Below, piece by piece: positions 28,349 through 42,739 of a DNA stretch of 64,000 nt. The stretch is from Gemmatimonadota bacterium (lineage in GTDB: Bacteria; Gemmatimonadota; Gemmatimonadetes; Longimicrobiales; Gaopeijiaceae). The stretch is taken from assembly GCA_009692105.1 (NCBI GenBank), contig SHZS01000002.1, forward strand, positions 1 to 64,000, given 5' to 3'. The notes under the pieces are model-generated. The model made no database searches, had not been told where the DNA came from, and saw nothing but the letters and a program-made list of their open reading frames with translations. The position numbers and the translations under genes were made by a program. Within the stretch, counting starts at the first letter, position 1, and each line of letters begins with the position of its first letter.

Positions 28349-29269
28349 ATGTCCATCGCTTCCATCAAGCTGTTCTGTGACGTGGCACAGCACGGAAATT
28401 TCTCGAAGGGCGCCGAGGTGAACGGGATCACCCAGTCCGCGGCTTCCCAACGGATTCGCGGGCTCGAAGAGGATATCGGCGTCGAGCTCATCGACCGGTC
28501 GACCCGCCCGTGCGGGCTCACCTCGTTGGGAAAGATCTACTACGAGGGGTGCAAGGAGATTCTGGACCGCTACGAACGGCTCCAGCGCGAGGTTGCCGGA
28601 AGCTGGGGACCCCTCCGCGGAACCGTGAACGTGGCCTCTATCTATTCGGCGGACGTCGCTCACCTGAACGATACCCGAGAGGGCTTCCACAAGCTGCACC
28701 CGGACGTGAAGGTCCAGATCCAGTACCTGCAGCCCCAGGGAGTCCAGGACTCCGTTCGGCAGGGAAAGAGCGACTTCGGGATCCTATCCTACCCTGATGA
28801 TCGGTCGCCCGATCTCGCTCTGATCCCCTTCCGAGACGAGCGGATGGTGGCCGTCTTCCGGCCCGGGCATCGACTCCAGGGCCGCGTTCGCGTGAGGCCA
28901 TCGGATCTCGCGGATGAACCGCTCATTGGCTTCGACGCAAACCTGCGCATCTCGCGGGAGATCCGATCGTATCTGAGGCGCCATGGTGTCCAACCCACCA
29001 TGGAGAGCTCCTTCGACAACATCGACACGATCAAGGCGGCAGTCTCCGAGACCGACGGCGTGGGGATCCTTCCTCAGCGGACGGTTCGGGTCGAGGTCGC
29101 ACGTGGCGTGCTGGCCACGGCGGAGCTGCACCCGGCGTTGGTGCGCCCCCTGGCGCTCGTCCATCGGCGCGATCGCGCGTTTTCTCCCATCGTAGACACG
29201 TTCATGCGGTACCTCCGAGAGCACGATTTGCCTGCCTCTGGAGTCCCTGCAAGAGCTCCGGCGGCCTAG
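28349..29269 (+). CDS. LysR family transcriptional regulator beside gltBD
   Basis: A 306-residue LysR-type regulator. The winged helix-turn-helix occupies residues 1-60 (KLFCDVAQHGNFSKGAEV, TQSAASQRIRGLEEDIG, LIDRSTRP). The periplasmic-binding-like effector domain follows, with VNVASIYSADVAHLN and the LALIPFRDERMVAVFRPGH block. I chose ATG 28349, where the HTH domain begins and the promoter points; a TTG 39 bases earlier lies inside the promoter. Its stop abuts the gltB ATG directly. Its position immediately before gltB on the same strand suggests it controls glutamate synthase, but the effector is unknown. Confidence 0.9.
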   Translation: MSIASIKLFCDVAQHGNFSKGAEVNGITQSAASQRIRGLEEDIGVELIDRSTRPCGLTSLGKIYYEGCKEILDRYERLQREVAGSWGPLRGTVNVASIYSADVAHLNDTREGFHKLHPDVKVQIQYLQPQGVQDSVRQGKSDFGILSYPDDRSPDLALIPFRDERMVAVFRPGHRLQGRVRVRPSDLADEPLIGFDANLRISREIRSYLRRHGVQPTMESSFDNIDTIKAAVSETDGVGILPQRTVRVEVARGVLATAELHPALVRPLALVHRRDRAFSPIVDTFMRYLREHDLPASGVPARAPAA

Positions 29270-33824
<4,555 letters not shown>

Positions 33825-33832
<8 letters not shown>

Positions 33833-35273
33833 GGTCACCGGCTTCATCGAGATCAAGTACAAGAAATGGCCCACCCGGCCTGTCGCGGAGCGTATCCACG
33901 ACTGGAAGGAGGCCTATCTGCCCTACCCGGAGCCTGAGCTCAAGAAGCAGGCGGCGCGCTGCATGGACTGCGGCATCCCGTTCTGCCATGAGGGCTGTCC
34001 GCTCGGGAATCTGATCCCAGACTGGAACGACCTCGTCTACCGGGATCACTGGAAGGAAGCCATCGATCGGCTGCACGCGACGAACAACTTCCCCGAGTTC
34101 ACCGGGACGCTATGTCCGGCCCCGTGCGAGGGCTCCTGCGTGCTGGGGATCAACGACGACCCGGTCACAATCAAGGCCGTCGAGATCTCAATCATCGACC
34201 GTGCGTTCGAGGAGGGCTGGGTAACCGCACAGCCGCCCGCGACCCGCACGGGGAAGAAGATCGCCGTGGTCGGCTCGGGGCCGGCCGGGCTGGCCGTGGC
34301 CGAGCAGCTCAATAGGGCAGGCCATCTCGTGACGGTCTTCGAGCGCGCCGACCGCATCGGCGGCCTGCTCCGCTACGGCATCCCCGAGTTCAAGCTAGAG
34401 AAGCGGCTCCTCGATCGTCGGCTCGCCCTCATGAGAGAGGAGGGAGTGCTCTTCCGCGCGAACGCTAACATCGGCGGAAACGTACCGGTGAGCGAGCTGA
34501 AGAAGAGCTTCGACGCGATCGTCCTCGCCGGGGGAGCATGTCAGCCTCGCGATCTGAAGATCCCCGGTCGAGAGCTCGGCGGGATCCACTTCGCGATGGA
34601 CTACCTCACCCCCCAGAACCGTCGGTTGGAAGGCGACACGGTGCTCGACTCCGAGTTCATCAGCGCCAGGGGCCGGCGGGTCGTAATCATCGGCGGGGGT
34701 GACACCGGTGCGGACTGCTTGGGCACCGCCCACCGTCAGGGAGCCAAGTCGGTCCACCAGCTGGAGCTGCTCCCGCATCCGCCCCAGGAGCGCGCGGCCG
34801 ACAACCCGTGGCCGGAATGGCCGAACATCTTCCGCACTTCCCCCGCGCACGAGGAGGGTGGCGACCGCATGTATGCGGTCTCGACCATCAGCTTCCTCGG
34901 GGATAAGAAGGGGCGGGTCAAGACGCTCGAGGCCGTCGGGGTTGAGCGAGTAACCGACAACGGGCGAGCCGCATTCAGGCCGGTCAAAGGCAGCGAGCTC
35001 ACGCTCCCCACCGATCTGGTGCTTCTCGCGATGGGCTTCGTGGGACCGGAGCGTCCGGGACTACTAACCGACTTGGGGGTCAAGCTGACGGATCGGGGCA
35101 ATGTCTGGCGTGACCAGTACTGGATGACAAGCGTGCCCGGGGTCTTCGCTTGTGGTGATATGCAGCGCGGCCAATCGCTGATCGTGTGGGCGATCGCCGA
35201 GGGTCGGTCGGCTGCTCGGGGGGTGGACGCATTCCTGATGGAAGAGTCTTCGCTTCCGGCTCCCCTGCCCTAA
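33825..35273 (+). CDS. gltD: Glutamate synthase small subunit
   Basis: GltD is the NADPH-oxidising beta subunit that passes electrons through FAD and 4Fe-4S clusters to GltB. The 482-residue protein has N-terminal cluster cysteines ([23 protein letters not shown] and [10 protein letters not shown]), FAD-binding [20 protein letters not shown]-binding [22 protein letters not shown], and the C-terminal FAD block [22 protein letters not shown] 33825 lies eight bases inside gltB. It ends before a convergent gene; the 65-base gap contains only short direct repeats (GATGGGGCT twice). Confidence 0.96.
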
Positions 35274-35338
35274 GTTCGCCTGATGGGGCTTCCCTGGTGG
35301 GGATCGCCGGATGGGGCTCGCCTGACCGGATGGAACCT

Positions 35339-36253
35339 TTAGCCGCTCCCCGTAATCGCCGCCCTCGTCGGAGTAACACGGTCGGCGTCGAAGTTCGTTA
35401 GCTGGAAGGTCTCCTCGACTCCGCGCGCTCGCGCAGGGACACGACCCACATCGGACGGGCCACCCATCTCGATCGCGGCCAGTGTGTCACCCTGCGCCCC
35501 GAGCGCTACCACCCTCCTGGTGGCAGCAAGGCTCACGGAATCCGGTGCAAAGTCCATGGCAACTAGGTTCACCAGGCCTCCGAGCAGGTCCCGGACCGGG
35601 AGTACCGTCGTCGGCCTCCCCTCGACCGTCCACCCACCATCAGTCCTCACGAGCTCAGTCCAGCTCCCATCCCGCTCGATGGCAATCCGGGACACCTGCG
35701 CCGTGTCGACTTGGGCCAGGGTCCGATCCCGCCAGCGCCCCAGCCCCCCACCCAGCTCGGCCGCGATCCGGAGCCCGGAGCTCAGCAGGAACACCTGGTC
35801 GGAGCTCGGGAGCCGGACGTAGGTCCCGCCCCCGGGGGCCGGCCTCCCTACGGCTATCGTCACCTGGGCCCCGCCTTCGCCGGTGACCTGGAGCTGTCGG
35901 GCGTTTGCGCCGGCGACTCCCAGGCGGTCGTGGTTTCCGGGGTTCGACGAGACGAGCGCCCCGACGGAAACGTCCGTGAGCGCCTCGATGAGCTGGCGCA
36001 CAGCCACCGTGTCGGCCGCGAACCCGTTCGCCGTCCACCCGGTGGAACCCCGCTGGAGAGTGATGGGCACTGCGCCTCCCGTGATCTCCATTGACGAGAC
36101 GCCCCCCGGGTCCACTTCAGCGAGCACATCGGCCAGGGCCGTAGCGCCATCGGACGCGGGCGCCCCCCGCGAGTCCACCAAGCGGACGATGCCGTAGAGG
36201 GCCAAGAGGGCGACCAGGGACCCTAGCACGATCGCCAGCGTCCGTGTGCTCAC
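35339..36253 (-). CDS. DUF4340 domain protein of the GldA/F/G-like ABC cluster
   Basis: A protein of about 304 residues with one N-terminal transmembrane helix (TLAIVLGSLVALLALYGIVRLV) and a large exported domain. A repeated DUF4340-type pattern is visible: VSSMEITGG...ITLQRG..GWTANGFAADTVAVRQLIEAL, and later VSRIAIERDGSWTELVRTDGGWTVEGRP. GTG 36253 overlaps the upstream stop (GTGA), so it is the third gene of the ABC operon. Genes like this regularly follow GldG-type proteins; its biochemical role is unknown. Confidence 0.8.
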   Translation of the reverse strand: MSTRTLAIVLGSLVALLALYGIVRLVDSRGAPASDGATALADVLAEVDPGGVSSMEITGGAVPITLQRGSTGWTANGFAADTVAVRQLIEALTDVSVGALVSSNPGNHDRLGVAGANARQLQVTGEGGAQVTIAVGRPAPGGGTYVRLPSSDQVFLLSSGLRIAAELGGGLGRWRDRTLAQVDTAQVSRIAIERDGSWTELVRTDGGWTVEGRPTTVLPVRDLLGGLVNLVAMDFAPDSVSLAATRRVVALGAQGDTLAAIEMGGPSDVGRVPARARGVEETFQLTNFDADRVTPTRAAITGSG

Positions 36254-38526
36254 GCCACCATCTCCCGCCAGCGGCGCTCCGCGCGGCGGCGGCGGCCACT
36301 GACACGGATCACCCCGAAGAGGGCGAGCAGGAGCGGGACCCCGATCAAGCTTCCCCAACGGACGGCGGTGCGTTCCAAGTCCGACGGGAAGACCAGTGGG
36401 GGCGGCATCCGGTTCTTGGAGCGGATCGAGATCAGCGCCTCATCCTGTGCGAGCCAGTCCACCGCGTTCGCCGCGAAGTACAGGTTCTGAGGCTTGGCCC
36501 CAACGAACTGTTCGCTGAGGAAGTCGGCGTCACCCACCACCACGATCCGAGCGGCCTGACTCCCCACTGGCGGGGTCGTGGGCGCCTCCACCTCTCCGTC
36601 AACCGCCCCGTCCGCGAGCTCCGGACCGACGGCTACAGCCACCGTACGGACCTCAAGGCTGGTCGAGTCCGTGTTGAACTGGTCTTCAAGGCCGGGCATG
36701 ACCGGCGAACCCGCGTCCTGGAGTCCCGCGGCGTCCGTCGTCGCCCAGAGCGGAACGGCCGGACTTCCCTCCACGACCTCAACCGGGTTCGCCCAACCAA
36801 GGCTTAGCTGCTGGAGGTCCCGAGTCGTGGTGTGGGGCCCCGCCGTGGAAACAATGGGCCAGTATGGGTAGGCCTGTACGAGGGTGAACTCCCCCTGCTG
36901 GGCATTCGAAATCCGCTCGCTCGACCGCAGATCGTAAATGATCCCGGGGGCCACCCTCACCCCATGGTCCTCGAGCAGGGGATCGAGCCCGGACGTAACG
37001 TCTTCGGCCATCATCATCTCGCCCGTGATCTGGTTCCGGTCCATCAGGAAGAGCCCGGCACCACCCGCGTCGAGGTAATCGCGAATGAGGCGGACAGAGG
37101 CCGAGTCGAGAGTCTGGGTCGGGGCGGCGACGATCACAACGCGGGTCGAATCGGGAGTCAACACCCGATTCGGTTCTCTCTGCAGGTCGAGGGCCGTGAT
37201 GTCGTACCGCTGGGCGAGCATCCCACTGAAGGCCTGGAAATCGTCCGGACCTCGGGCTCCGTACCCGGTCAGGAACCTCACGGTAGGACGCTCGACCGTA
37301 GCCATGTGCGAGACGGCGGAGAGGAGCCGGAACTCCAGGTCATCCGTGCGATCGATGAGTGGGATCGACTCGTTTTGCTCCGCGTACGAGATGGCCAGAC
37401 CGAACCACCCCCTGCGAACCTGGAACTCATCCTCCCGGAGCACGTTGAAGTCGATGGCCGTAATTCCCAGGTCCTGCGCCTGCTGTGCCGCCTCAGGGTC
37501 CTCGTCCGGATTCACCTCCTCCACCTGGACCTGTCCGTCCGAGACGCGCTTGAGGTCGGCCAGAAGGTCTTGCACGTCCCGGACCGACACCTGTACCTCG
37601 GGAGGGAGCTCCTTCGAGACGTAGAAGCGGATCGAGACGATGTCGTCCAGCCCTTCCAGGATCTGCCGCGTGCCGGGGGCCAGCGTGTACAGGTTTCCCC
37701 GCGTCAGATCCAGCCGGCCCCGCACGTAGCCGCCTAGGAGGTTCAGCACAACCACGGCCGCCACGACCGCTACGACTCCCAGTTGGAGTCTCCGATATGC
37801 TGACCTTGTGGCGCTCAGTCGCTCACGGATCACGGTAGCGTAGGCAAGAAGCGTGAAGAGGCCGGTGGACGACGCGAAGTAGAGGAAGTCCCTCAGATCG
37901 ATGACCCCCCGGGTCACGTTCTCGAAGTGGCCGAGAACCGAGAGTCGGCTTGCGGCGCCCGAGAGGAGGGGAGGCAGGCCGAGCGCGACCACGGGCATCC
38001 CCAGCAGGATCAGGAAGAGCACCACCGAGATCCCGAGAATGAAGGCGGTGATCTGGTTCCGTGTCACACTCGATGCCCACAGCCCGATCGCTGAAAGCTC
38101 CGCGGCCATGAGCGCCGCGCCCGCGTACTGCCCGATCACGATCCCGGGGTCCGCGTCGGTCGCCCAGACGATCGCTACAGCGGTAGGAAGAGTCCCCGCA
38201 AGCGCCAGGAGGACCAGGAGCCAGTTCCCGAGGAGCTTCCCGATGACCAGCTCCCCTTCCCCGACGGGCTGCGCGAGCAGCCACTCGAGCGTACCCCCCC
38301 GGCGCTCTTCGGCCAGAGACCGCATGGTCACGGCCGGCACGAAAACCGTGAAGAGCCAGGGGAGGAGATCGAAGAGGGGCCTCAGCGTCGCCAACTCCGA
38401 GATGAACATCTGCCGGAGCGAGAGGAAGAGAGCCAGCCCCACGAACGCGATTACCAGCACGTACGCGGTCGGGTGATCGAGGTATCCCCTGAGCTCGGCT
38501 CTCAGGACCGTCCAGGTCGCCTTCAT
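36250..38526 (-). CDS. ABC-2 permease fused to a GldG-type auxiliary domain (GldF-GldG fusion)
   Basis: A 758-residue fusion. Residues ~1-245 are an ABC-2 permease with six membrane helices (start MKATWTVLRAELRGYL; LVIAFVGLALFLSL and others). One helix near 265-285 leads into a large exported domain of the GldG / ABC_transp_aux type (GNLYTLAPGTRQILEGLDDIVSIRFYVS-like, ISYAEQNESIPL, PTVRFLTGYG, RIVVVGDADFLSEQF). A final membrane helix sits before a basic tail. In Bacteroidetes, GldF and GldG are separate proteins. ATG 38526 overlaps the ATPase stop (ATGA); 31 further upstream codons are open but fall inside the ATPase gene. Confidence 0.87.
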   Translation of the reverse strand: MKATWTVLRAELRGYLDHPTAYVLVIAFVGLALFLSLRQMFISELATLRPLFDLLPWLFTVFVPAVTMRSLAEERRGGTLEWLLAQPVGEGELVIGKLLGNWLLVLLALAGTLPTAVAIVWATDADPGIVIGQYAGAALMAAELSAIGLWASSVTRNQITAFILGISVVLFLILLGMPVVALGLPPLLSGAASRLSVLGHFENVTRGVIDLRDFLYFASSTGLFTLLAYATVIRERLSATRSAYRRLQLGVVAVVAAVVVLNLLGGYVRGRLDLTRGNLYTLAPGTRQILEGLDDIVSIRFYVSKELPPEVQVSVRDVQDLLADLKRVSDGQVQVEEVNPDEDPEAAQQAQDLGITAIDFNVLREDEFQVRRGWFGLAISYAEQNESIPLIDRTDDLEFRLLSAVSHMATVERPTVRFLTGYGARGPDDFQAFSGMLAQRYDITALDLQREPNRVLTPDSTRVVIVAAPTQTLDSASVRLIRDYLDAGGAGLFLMDRNQITGEMMMAEDVTSGLDPLLEDHGVRVAPGIIYDLRSSERISNAQQGEFTLVQAYPYWPIVSTAGPHTTTRDLQQLSLGWANPVEVVEGSPAVPLWATTDAAGLQDAGSPVMPGLEDQFNTDSTSLEVRTVAVAVGPELADGAVDGEVEAPTTPPVGSQAARIVVVGDADFLSEQFVGAKPQNLYFAANAVDWLAQDEALISIRSKNRMPPPLVFPSDLERTAVRWGSLIGVPLLLALFGVIRVSGRRRRAERRWREMVA

Positions 38527-39467
38527 AGCGCTCCCTCCTCCTCCAGAACCTCGCCGGTGAGCTCCCGGAAGAGCTGCTCGATGCTCGCCCTCTCCCGGTG
38601 GAGCTCCCAGAGTATCCACCCCCGCTCCGACGCGATTCGGAAGATCCTCGGCCGAAGCTCCCCATCGCCGGAGACCGTCAGGCGTACCCGGCTGCGGCCG
38701 TCCACCTTCTCCTCCTGGTGGGAATCGACTCCCGGAAGCTGAGCGAGCGCACCGCCGACCCCATCGCCCTCGGCCTCGACGACGTATATCGAGAGTCCCT
38801 TCCGCAACGCCAGGAGCTCGCTCACGCTTCCATCGGCCACCAGCTTTCCGCGATGGATGACCAGGAGCCGGCTGCAGGTGGCTTCGACCTCCTGCATGAC
38901 GTGGGTGCTGAGAAGCACCGTGCGCTCCCGCCCGAGCGAGCTCACGAGTCGTCGGATTTCGACCCGCTGGTTCGGGTCCAGCCCCTCGGTCGGCTCGTCC
39001 AGGACGAGGATCTCGGGTTGGTGCAGGATCGCGGCGGCGAGACCGACCCGCTGACGGTACCCCTTCGACAGTTCGGAGATGGGCCGGAAGAAGACCTCGC
39101 CGATGGCGGTCTCGTCCACCGACTGACGGACGCGATCCCGGAGTGCGACGCCCTTCAGATGTCGGAGACGACCCGCGAACTCCAGGTACTCCGAGACCAA
39201 CATCTCCTCATAGAGAGGGTTGGCCTCGGGGAGGTAGCCCACGCGCTCCTTCGCTTGACGGAGCGCCTCGTCGATCGGGTTTCCGTCGTAGAGGATCCTC
39301 CCCTCGTCCGGCTGGAGGGTCCCGGTGAGCATGCGCATCGTGGTGGTCTTCCCCGCACCGTTGGGCCCGAGGAACCCCACCACCTCACCCCTGCCGATCG
39401 AGAAGCTGACGTCCTGGACCGCGACAAGGCCGCCGAACCTCTTAGTCACTCCCTCGACCGAAATCAT
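38523..39467 (-). CDS. ABC transporter ATP-binding protein, GldA-like
   Basis: A 314-residue ABC ATPase with Walker A GPNGAGKTTT, signature LSKGYRQRVGLAAAI, Walker B ILVLDEPTEGLDPNQ and switch histidine STHVMQEVEATC. The C-terminal extension past residue 220 is typical of DrrA/GldA exporters. GGAGGGGGG precedes ATG 39467. It forms an operon with the permease/GldG fusion and the DUF4340 protein. The exported substrate is unknown; gliding motility should not be assumed, because such systems are widespread in non-gliding bacteria. Confidence 0.9.
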   Translation of the reverse strand: MISVEGVTKRFGGLVAVQDVSFSIGRGEVVGFLGPNGAGKTTTMRMLTGTLQPDEGRILYDGNPIDEALRQAKERVGYLPEANPLYEEMLVSEYLEFAGRLRHLKGVALRDRVRQSVDETAIGEVFFRPISELSKGYRQRVGLAAAILHQPEILVLDEPTEGLDPNQRVEIRRLVSSLGRERTVLLSTHVMQEVEATCSRLLVIHRGKLVADGSVSELLALRKGLSIYVVEAEGDGVGGALAQLPGVDSHQEEKVDGRSRVRLTVSGDGELRPRIFRIASERGWILWELHRERASIEQLFRELTGEVLEEEGAL

Positions 39468-39483
39468 CCGTCAGCCCCCCTCC

Positions 39484-39520
39484 AAAAAAACAAACGCGGC
39501 GGGACGAATCACCCGACGCG
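39484..39520 (-). terminator. Intrinsic terminator in the 5' leader of the GldA-like gene
   Basis: Read on the minus strand: CGCG-T-CGGG, an 8-base loop, CCCG-C-CGCG, then TTTGTTTTTTT. The T run ends only a few bases before the ATPase gene's ribosome binding site. It may simply terminate uvrA transcripts. It also lies downstream of a promoter candidate at 39621-39649, so it could act as a conditional terminator. Confidence 0.6.
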
Positions 39521-39620
39521 AGTGTCACCCCCTCGCCCGCCCCCGAAATGGTCGGGGATACGGACCCTTCGAGCGACTCGGCCACATTTCGTCCGAAATA
39601 GACCCGGCCGAATGCACGGT

Positions 39621-39649
39621 ATTCTATTCGTGGCCTCTCGGGCTGTCCA
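39621..39649 (-). promoter_or_regulatory. Promoter candidate for the GldA/F/G-like operon
   Basis: On the minus strand TGGACA (39649-39644), 17 bases, TAGAAT (39626-39621), each one mismatch from consensus. It would give a leader of about 147 bases that includes the terminator at 39484-39520. Confidence 0.5.
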
Positions 39650-39659
39650 CCCCCGATGC

Positions 39660-42533
39660 TCAAGCAACAACCGGGGTTGAGAGGACCTCTCGGAGGAAGG
39701 TCCCGGTCACGGATTCCGGGGCCGCGGAGACGGCCTCCGGGGAGCCCGCCGCCACGATCCGGCCCCCGCGTGTCCCCGCTCCCGGGCCCATGTCCACGAC
39801 CCAGTCTGCGCACTTCACGACGTCCAGGTTGTGTTCGATCACGATGACCGTGTTCCCAGCGTCCACGAGCTGCTGGAGCACTTCGAGAAGCTTTCCGATG
39901 TCCGCGCCGGCAAGCCCGGTCGTGGGTTCGTCGAGAATGTACATCCTCCGGCCCTGTCGGCCCCCAACTCCAGCCAGTTCCCGGGCAATCTTCAGGCGCT
40001 GCGCCTCGCCCCCGGAGAGGGTCGTGGCCGCCTGTCCCAGCCGGAGATACCCGAGCCCCACCTGCTGCAAGTGCCAGAGAGCCTCGCCGAGGCGCTTCTC
40101 GCGGTAGAAGAAGCGGATGGCCTCGTCCACCGTCAGGTCGAGAACCTCTGCCACCGACCTGCCACCAACCTTCACCTCGAGCACCTCCGGACGAAACCTC
40201 TTCCCCCCGCACACGTCGCACCGCACGAAGACGTCGGCCAGGAAGACCATTTCGATCTCCACGCGGCCGGCCCCCTTGCACGCCTCGCAGCGCCCTCCCG
40301 GTACGTTGAAGGAGAAGTGGCGGGCCTGGTATCCCCGTTCACGGGAGAGGATCTGAGCCGCGAAGATCCTCCTCACCTCGTCCCACCCGCCGATGTAGGT
40401 CACCGGATTCGAGCGGGGGGTCCGGCCGATGGGCGACTGGTTGATGAGGACGACTTCCTCGAGCTGGTCGAGTCCCGTGACCGAGCGATACTCGCCCACC
40501 GGCTCTCCCAGGTGCTCCTTGGCGGAAGTCTCCCCTCCGGCGAGCTCCCGCTCTAGGGCCCGGTAGAGGATGTCGTGAACGAGCGTGGACTTCCCCGAGC
40601 CCGACACCCCAGTCACCGCGATGAAGACGCCGAGTGGGAGATCCAAGTCCACCTCGCGCACATTATGGAGACGCGCTCCCCGGATTCGGATGTGGGCTCC
40701 GTTGGTCTTCCGCCTCTTCGAGGGGACGGGGATCCCCGCTCTCCCAGACAGATAGCGGCCGGTCACGGTGTCCGCGTTCAGCAGCTCCGAGCTCGTCCCC
40801 TCGAAGACGATCTCGCCACCGTGTTCCCCCGAAGCCGGCCCCAGCTCCACCACGTGGTCCGCCGCTCGAATCGCCTGCGGATCATGCTCGACCACCAGGA
40901 CCGTGTTTCCCCGCTCCCGAAGCCGGCCCAGGAGTCGGAGGAGGGCCGTAGTATCCTTGGGGTGGAGCCCGATCGAGGGCTCGTCCAGGACATAGATGGT
41001 GTCCACGAGGTTCGACCCGAGGGAGTTCGCGAGGCCGATCCGCTGAGCCTCCCCCCCGGACAGGGAGCGGGTCTGCCGATCCAGGGTGAGGTACCCGAGC
41101 CCCACGTCCACGAGAAAGGAGACCCGAGCTCGGAGCTCCCCGAGTATGGTCTCCGCGATCGCCCTCTCCTGGTCGGGGAGTTCGAGGCCCGCCAGCCAGG
41201 GACCGAGATCTTCGAGCGGGCTTCGACACACGTCCGCGATCGTGCGTCCCGCGACCCGGACGTTCAGGGCCCCGGCCCGCACCCTGGCCCCCCCACACGA
41301 CGGACACGGGCGGGGAGTCTGATACCTCCGGAGGAAGACGCGGATATACTGCTTATAACGCTTCTTTTCCCGCGAGCGGAGAAAAGGGAGCACACCCTGG
41401 AACGCGCCGCTGGCGAGACGCCCCTTCGCCCGAGGGGTTCCATGGAGAACAGCCTCCCGGAAGTCATCGGGAAGCTCCGCCCAGGGCGTGTGCACCGATG
41501 CGCTCCGCGCCTCCGCGAAGGCCCGGAGCCGGGCTCGCTCCCTCCGGTACCGGGGCATGGTCCAGGGATCCACGGCTCCCTCATCCAGCGACTTCCCTAG
41601 GCTGGGCACAATAAGAGCCTCGTCGTACTCCAGGGTGGCCCCGAATCCGCTGCACGTCACGCAGGAGCCGTACGGAGAGTTGAAGGAGAAGAGTTGGGGA
41701 GAGGGATCCAGGAACTCCTCGGCGGGGTGCTCGGGACACCGAAAGCGCTCCGTAAAGGCGAGCGTCGTTTCGCCCTCGCCCTTCTTCTCCCCGGGCAGCA
41801 CCACGAGCGCCTCTCCTTCCCCCTCGCGGAAGGCCGTGCCTACCGAGTCCGCCAGGCGGTCGCGGATCCCGGGCTCGACCTTGAGACGGTCCACCGACAC
41901 CAGGAGGTTCTTCACACCCACCAGGTCGACGCCCGCCCCTTGGGGAGTGTCCGCCCCTGCGGCACCCAGGTCCACGGGCTCCCCGTCGGCCAGCAACCGG
42001 ATGAAGCCGAGGGCGCGCAGGCTGTCGACGAGCGCCCGGTGAGAGGTCTGTCCGCTCCGGGGCAGGGGGAACGCGACGATGAACCGCGTGCCGCGAGGCA
42101 AGGAGAGAATGCGATCGACAGCGGAGCTCACCGTATCCGGGAGGACCCGTCGGTCGCAGTGGGGGCAGAAGGTCCAGCCCACCCTGGCAAAGAGGAGTCG
42201 GAGGTAGTCGTAGACCTCGGTCGCCGTTCCTACGGTAGAGCGGCTGGTTTTCGTCGGGTTCTTCTGCTCGATGGCGACCGCGGGTGAGATCCCCTCGATC
42301 GCGTCCACGTCCGGCTTCTCCATCCGTTCCAGGAACTGCTTCGCGTAGGTCGAGAGCGATTCCACGTAACGCCGCTGGCCTTCGGCGAAGATCGTGTCCA
42401 GCGCGAGGGAGGACTTTCCCGATCCGGACGGTCCCGTGATCACCGTAAGGGCACCCCGCGGGAGGTCCAGGTCCAGGTTCTTCAGGTTGTGCTGGCGAGC
42501 GCCGCGGACGCGGATGTGAGTGTCCATAGGCAT
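39660..42533 (-). CDS. uvrA: Excinuclease ABC subunit A
   Basis: UvrA is the damage-recognition ATPase of nucleotide excision repair. The 957-residue protein has two ABC modules: Walker A GPSGSGKSSLALDT with LSGGEAQRIGLANSLG, and GVSGSGKSTLVHDIL with LSGGEAQRLKIARELAG. Zinc-binding cysteine sets are present, including CPEH with CVTC, and CEAC with CDVCGGKRF. ATG 42533 gives MPMDTHIRVRG; the second ATG (42527) is equally plausible, and neither has a strong ribosome binding site. It is divergent from rlpA. The 206 bases between them hold no other gene. Confidence 0.97.
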   Translation of the reverse strand: MPMDTHIRVRGARQHNLKNLDLDLPRGALTVITGPSGSGKSSLALDTIFAEGQRRYVESLSTYAKQFLERMEKPDVDAIEGISPAVAIEQKNPTKTSRSTVGTATEVYDYLRLLFARVGWTFCPHCDRRVLPDTVSSAVDRILSLPRGTRFIVAFPLPRSGQTSHRALVDSLRALGFIRLLADGEPVDLGAAGADTPQGAGVDLVGVKNLLVSVDRLKVEPGIRDRLADSVGTAFREGEGEALVVLPGEKKGEGETTLAFTERFRCPEHPAEEFLDPSPQLFSFNSPYGSCVTCSGFGATLEYDEALIVPSLGKSLDEGAVDPWTMPRYRRERARLRAFAEARSASVHTPWAELPDDFREAVLHGTPRAKGRLASGAFQGVLPFLRSREKKRYKQYIRVFLRRYQTPRPCPSCGGARVRAGALNVRVAGRTIADVCRSPLEDLGPWLAGLELPDQERAIAETILGELRARVSFLVDVGLGYLTLDRQTRSLSGGEAQRIGLANSLGSNLVDTIYVLDEPSIGLHPKDTTALLRLLGRLRERGNTVLVVEHDPQAIRAADHVVELGPASGEHGGEIVFEGTSSELLNADTVTGRYLSGRAGIPVPSKRRKTNGAHIRIRGARLHNVREVDLDLPLGVFIAVTGVSGSGKSTLVHDILYRALERELAGGETSAKEHLGEPVGEYRSVTGLDQLEEVVLINQSPIGRTPRSNPVTYIGGWDEVRRIFAAQILSRERGYQARHFSFNVPGGRCEACKGAGRVEIEMVFLADVFVRCDVCGGKRFRPEVLEVKVGGRSVAEVLDLTVDEAIRFFYREKRLGEALWHLQQVGLGYLRLGQAATTLSGGEAQRLKIARELAGVGGRQGRRMYILDEPTTGLAGADIGKLLEVLQQLVDAGNTVIVIEHNLDVVKCADWVVDMGPGAGTRGGRIVAAGSPEAVSAAPESVTGTFLREVLSTPVVA

Positions 42534-42739
42534 CTAGGAGCTGCCGGGTCGCAAGCGGATGGCGTGGGAGCTGAGGCGGGCGACGCGGACGACATCGGCC
42601 GGGCTCCAGTTTGGGCTGTACCCTCGCGTGTGGGGCATGATCCAGACCGCGCGTCACGGGGACCGCGCCATGGTCTTGTGCGACGGGTGCGGTAGGCCGA
42701 GCGTCCGGGATGGTCGACGCGGCGAAGAGGGAAGAGGGC

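Noticed and set aside
35274-35338. Direct repeats (GATGGGGCT, TCGCCTGA) between gltD and the DUF4340 gene
   Set aside because: Short, imperfect and G-rich; no hairpin with T run and no regulator motif.
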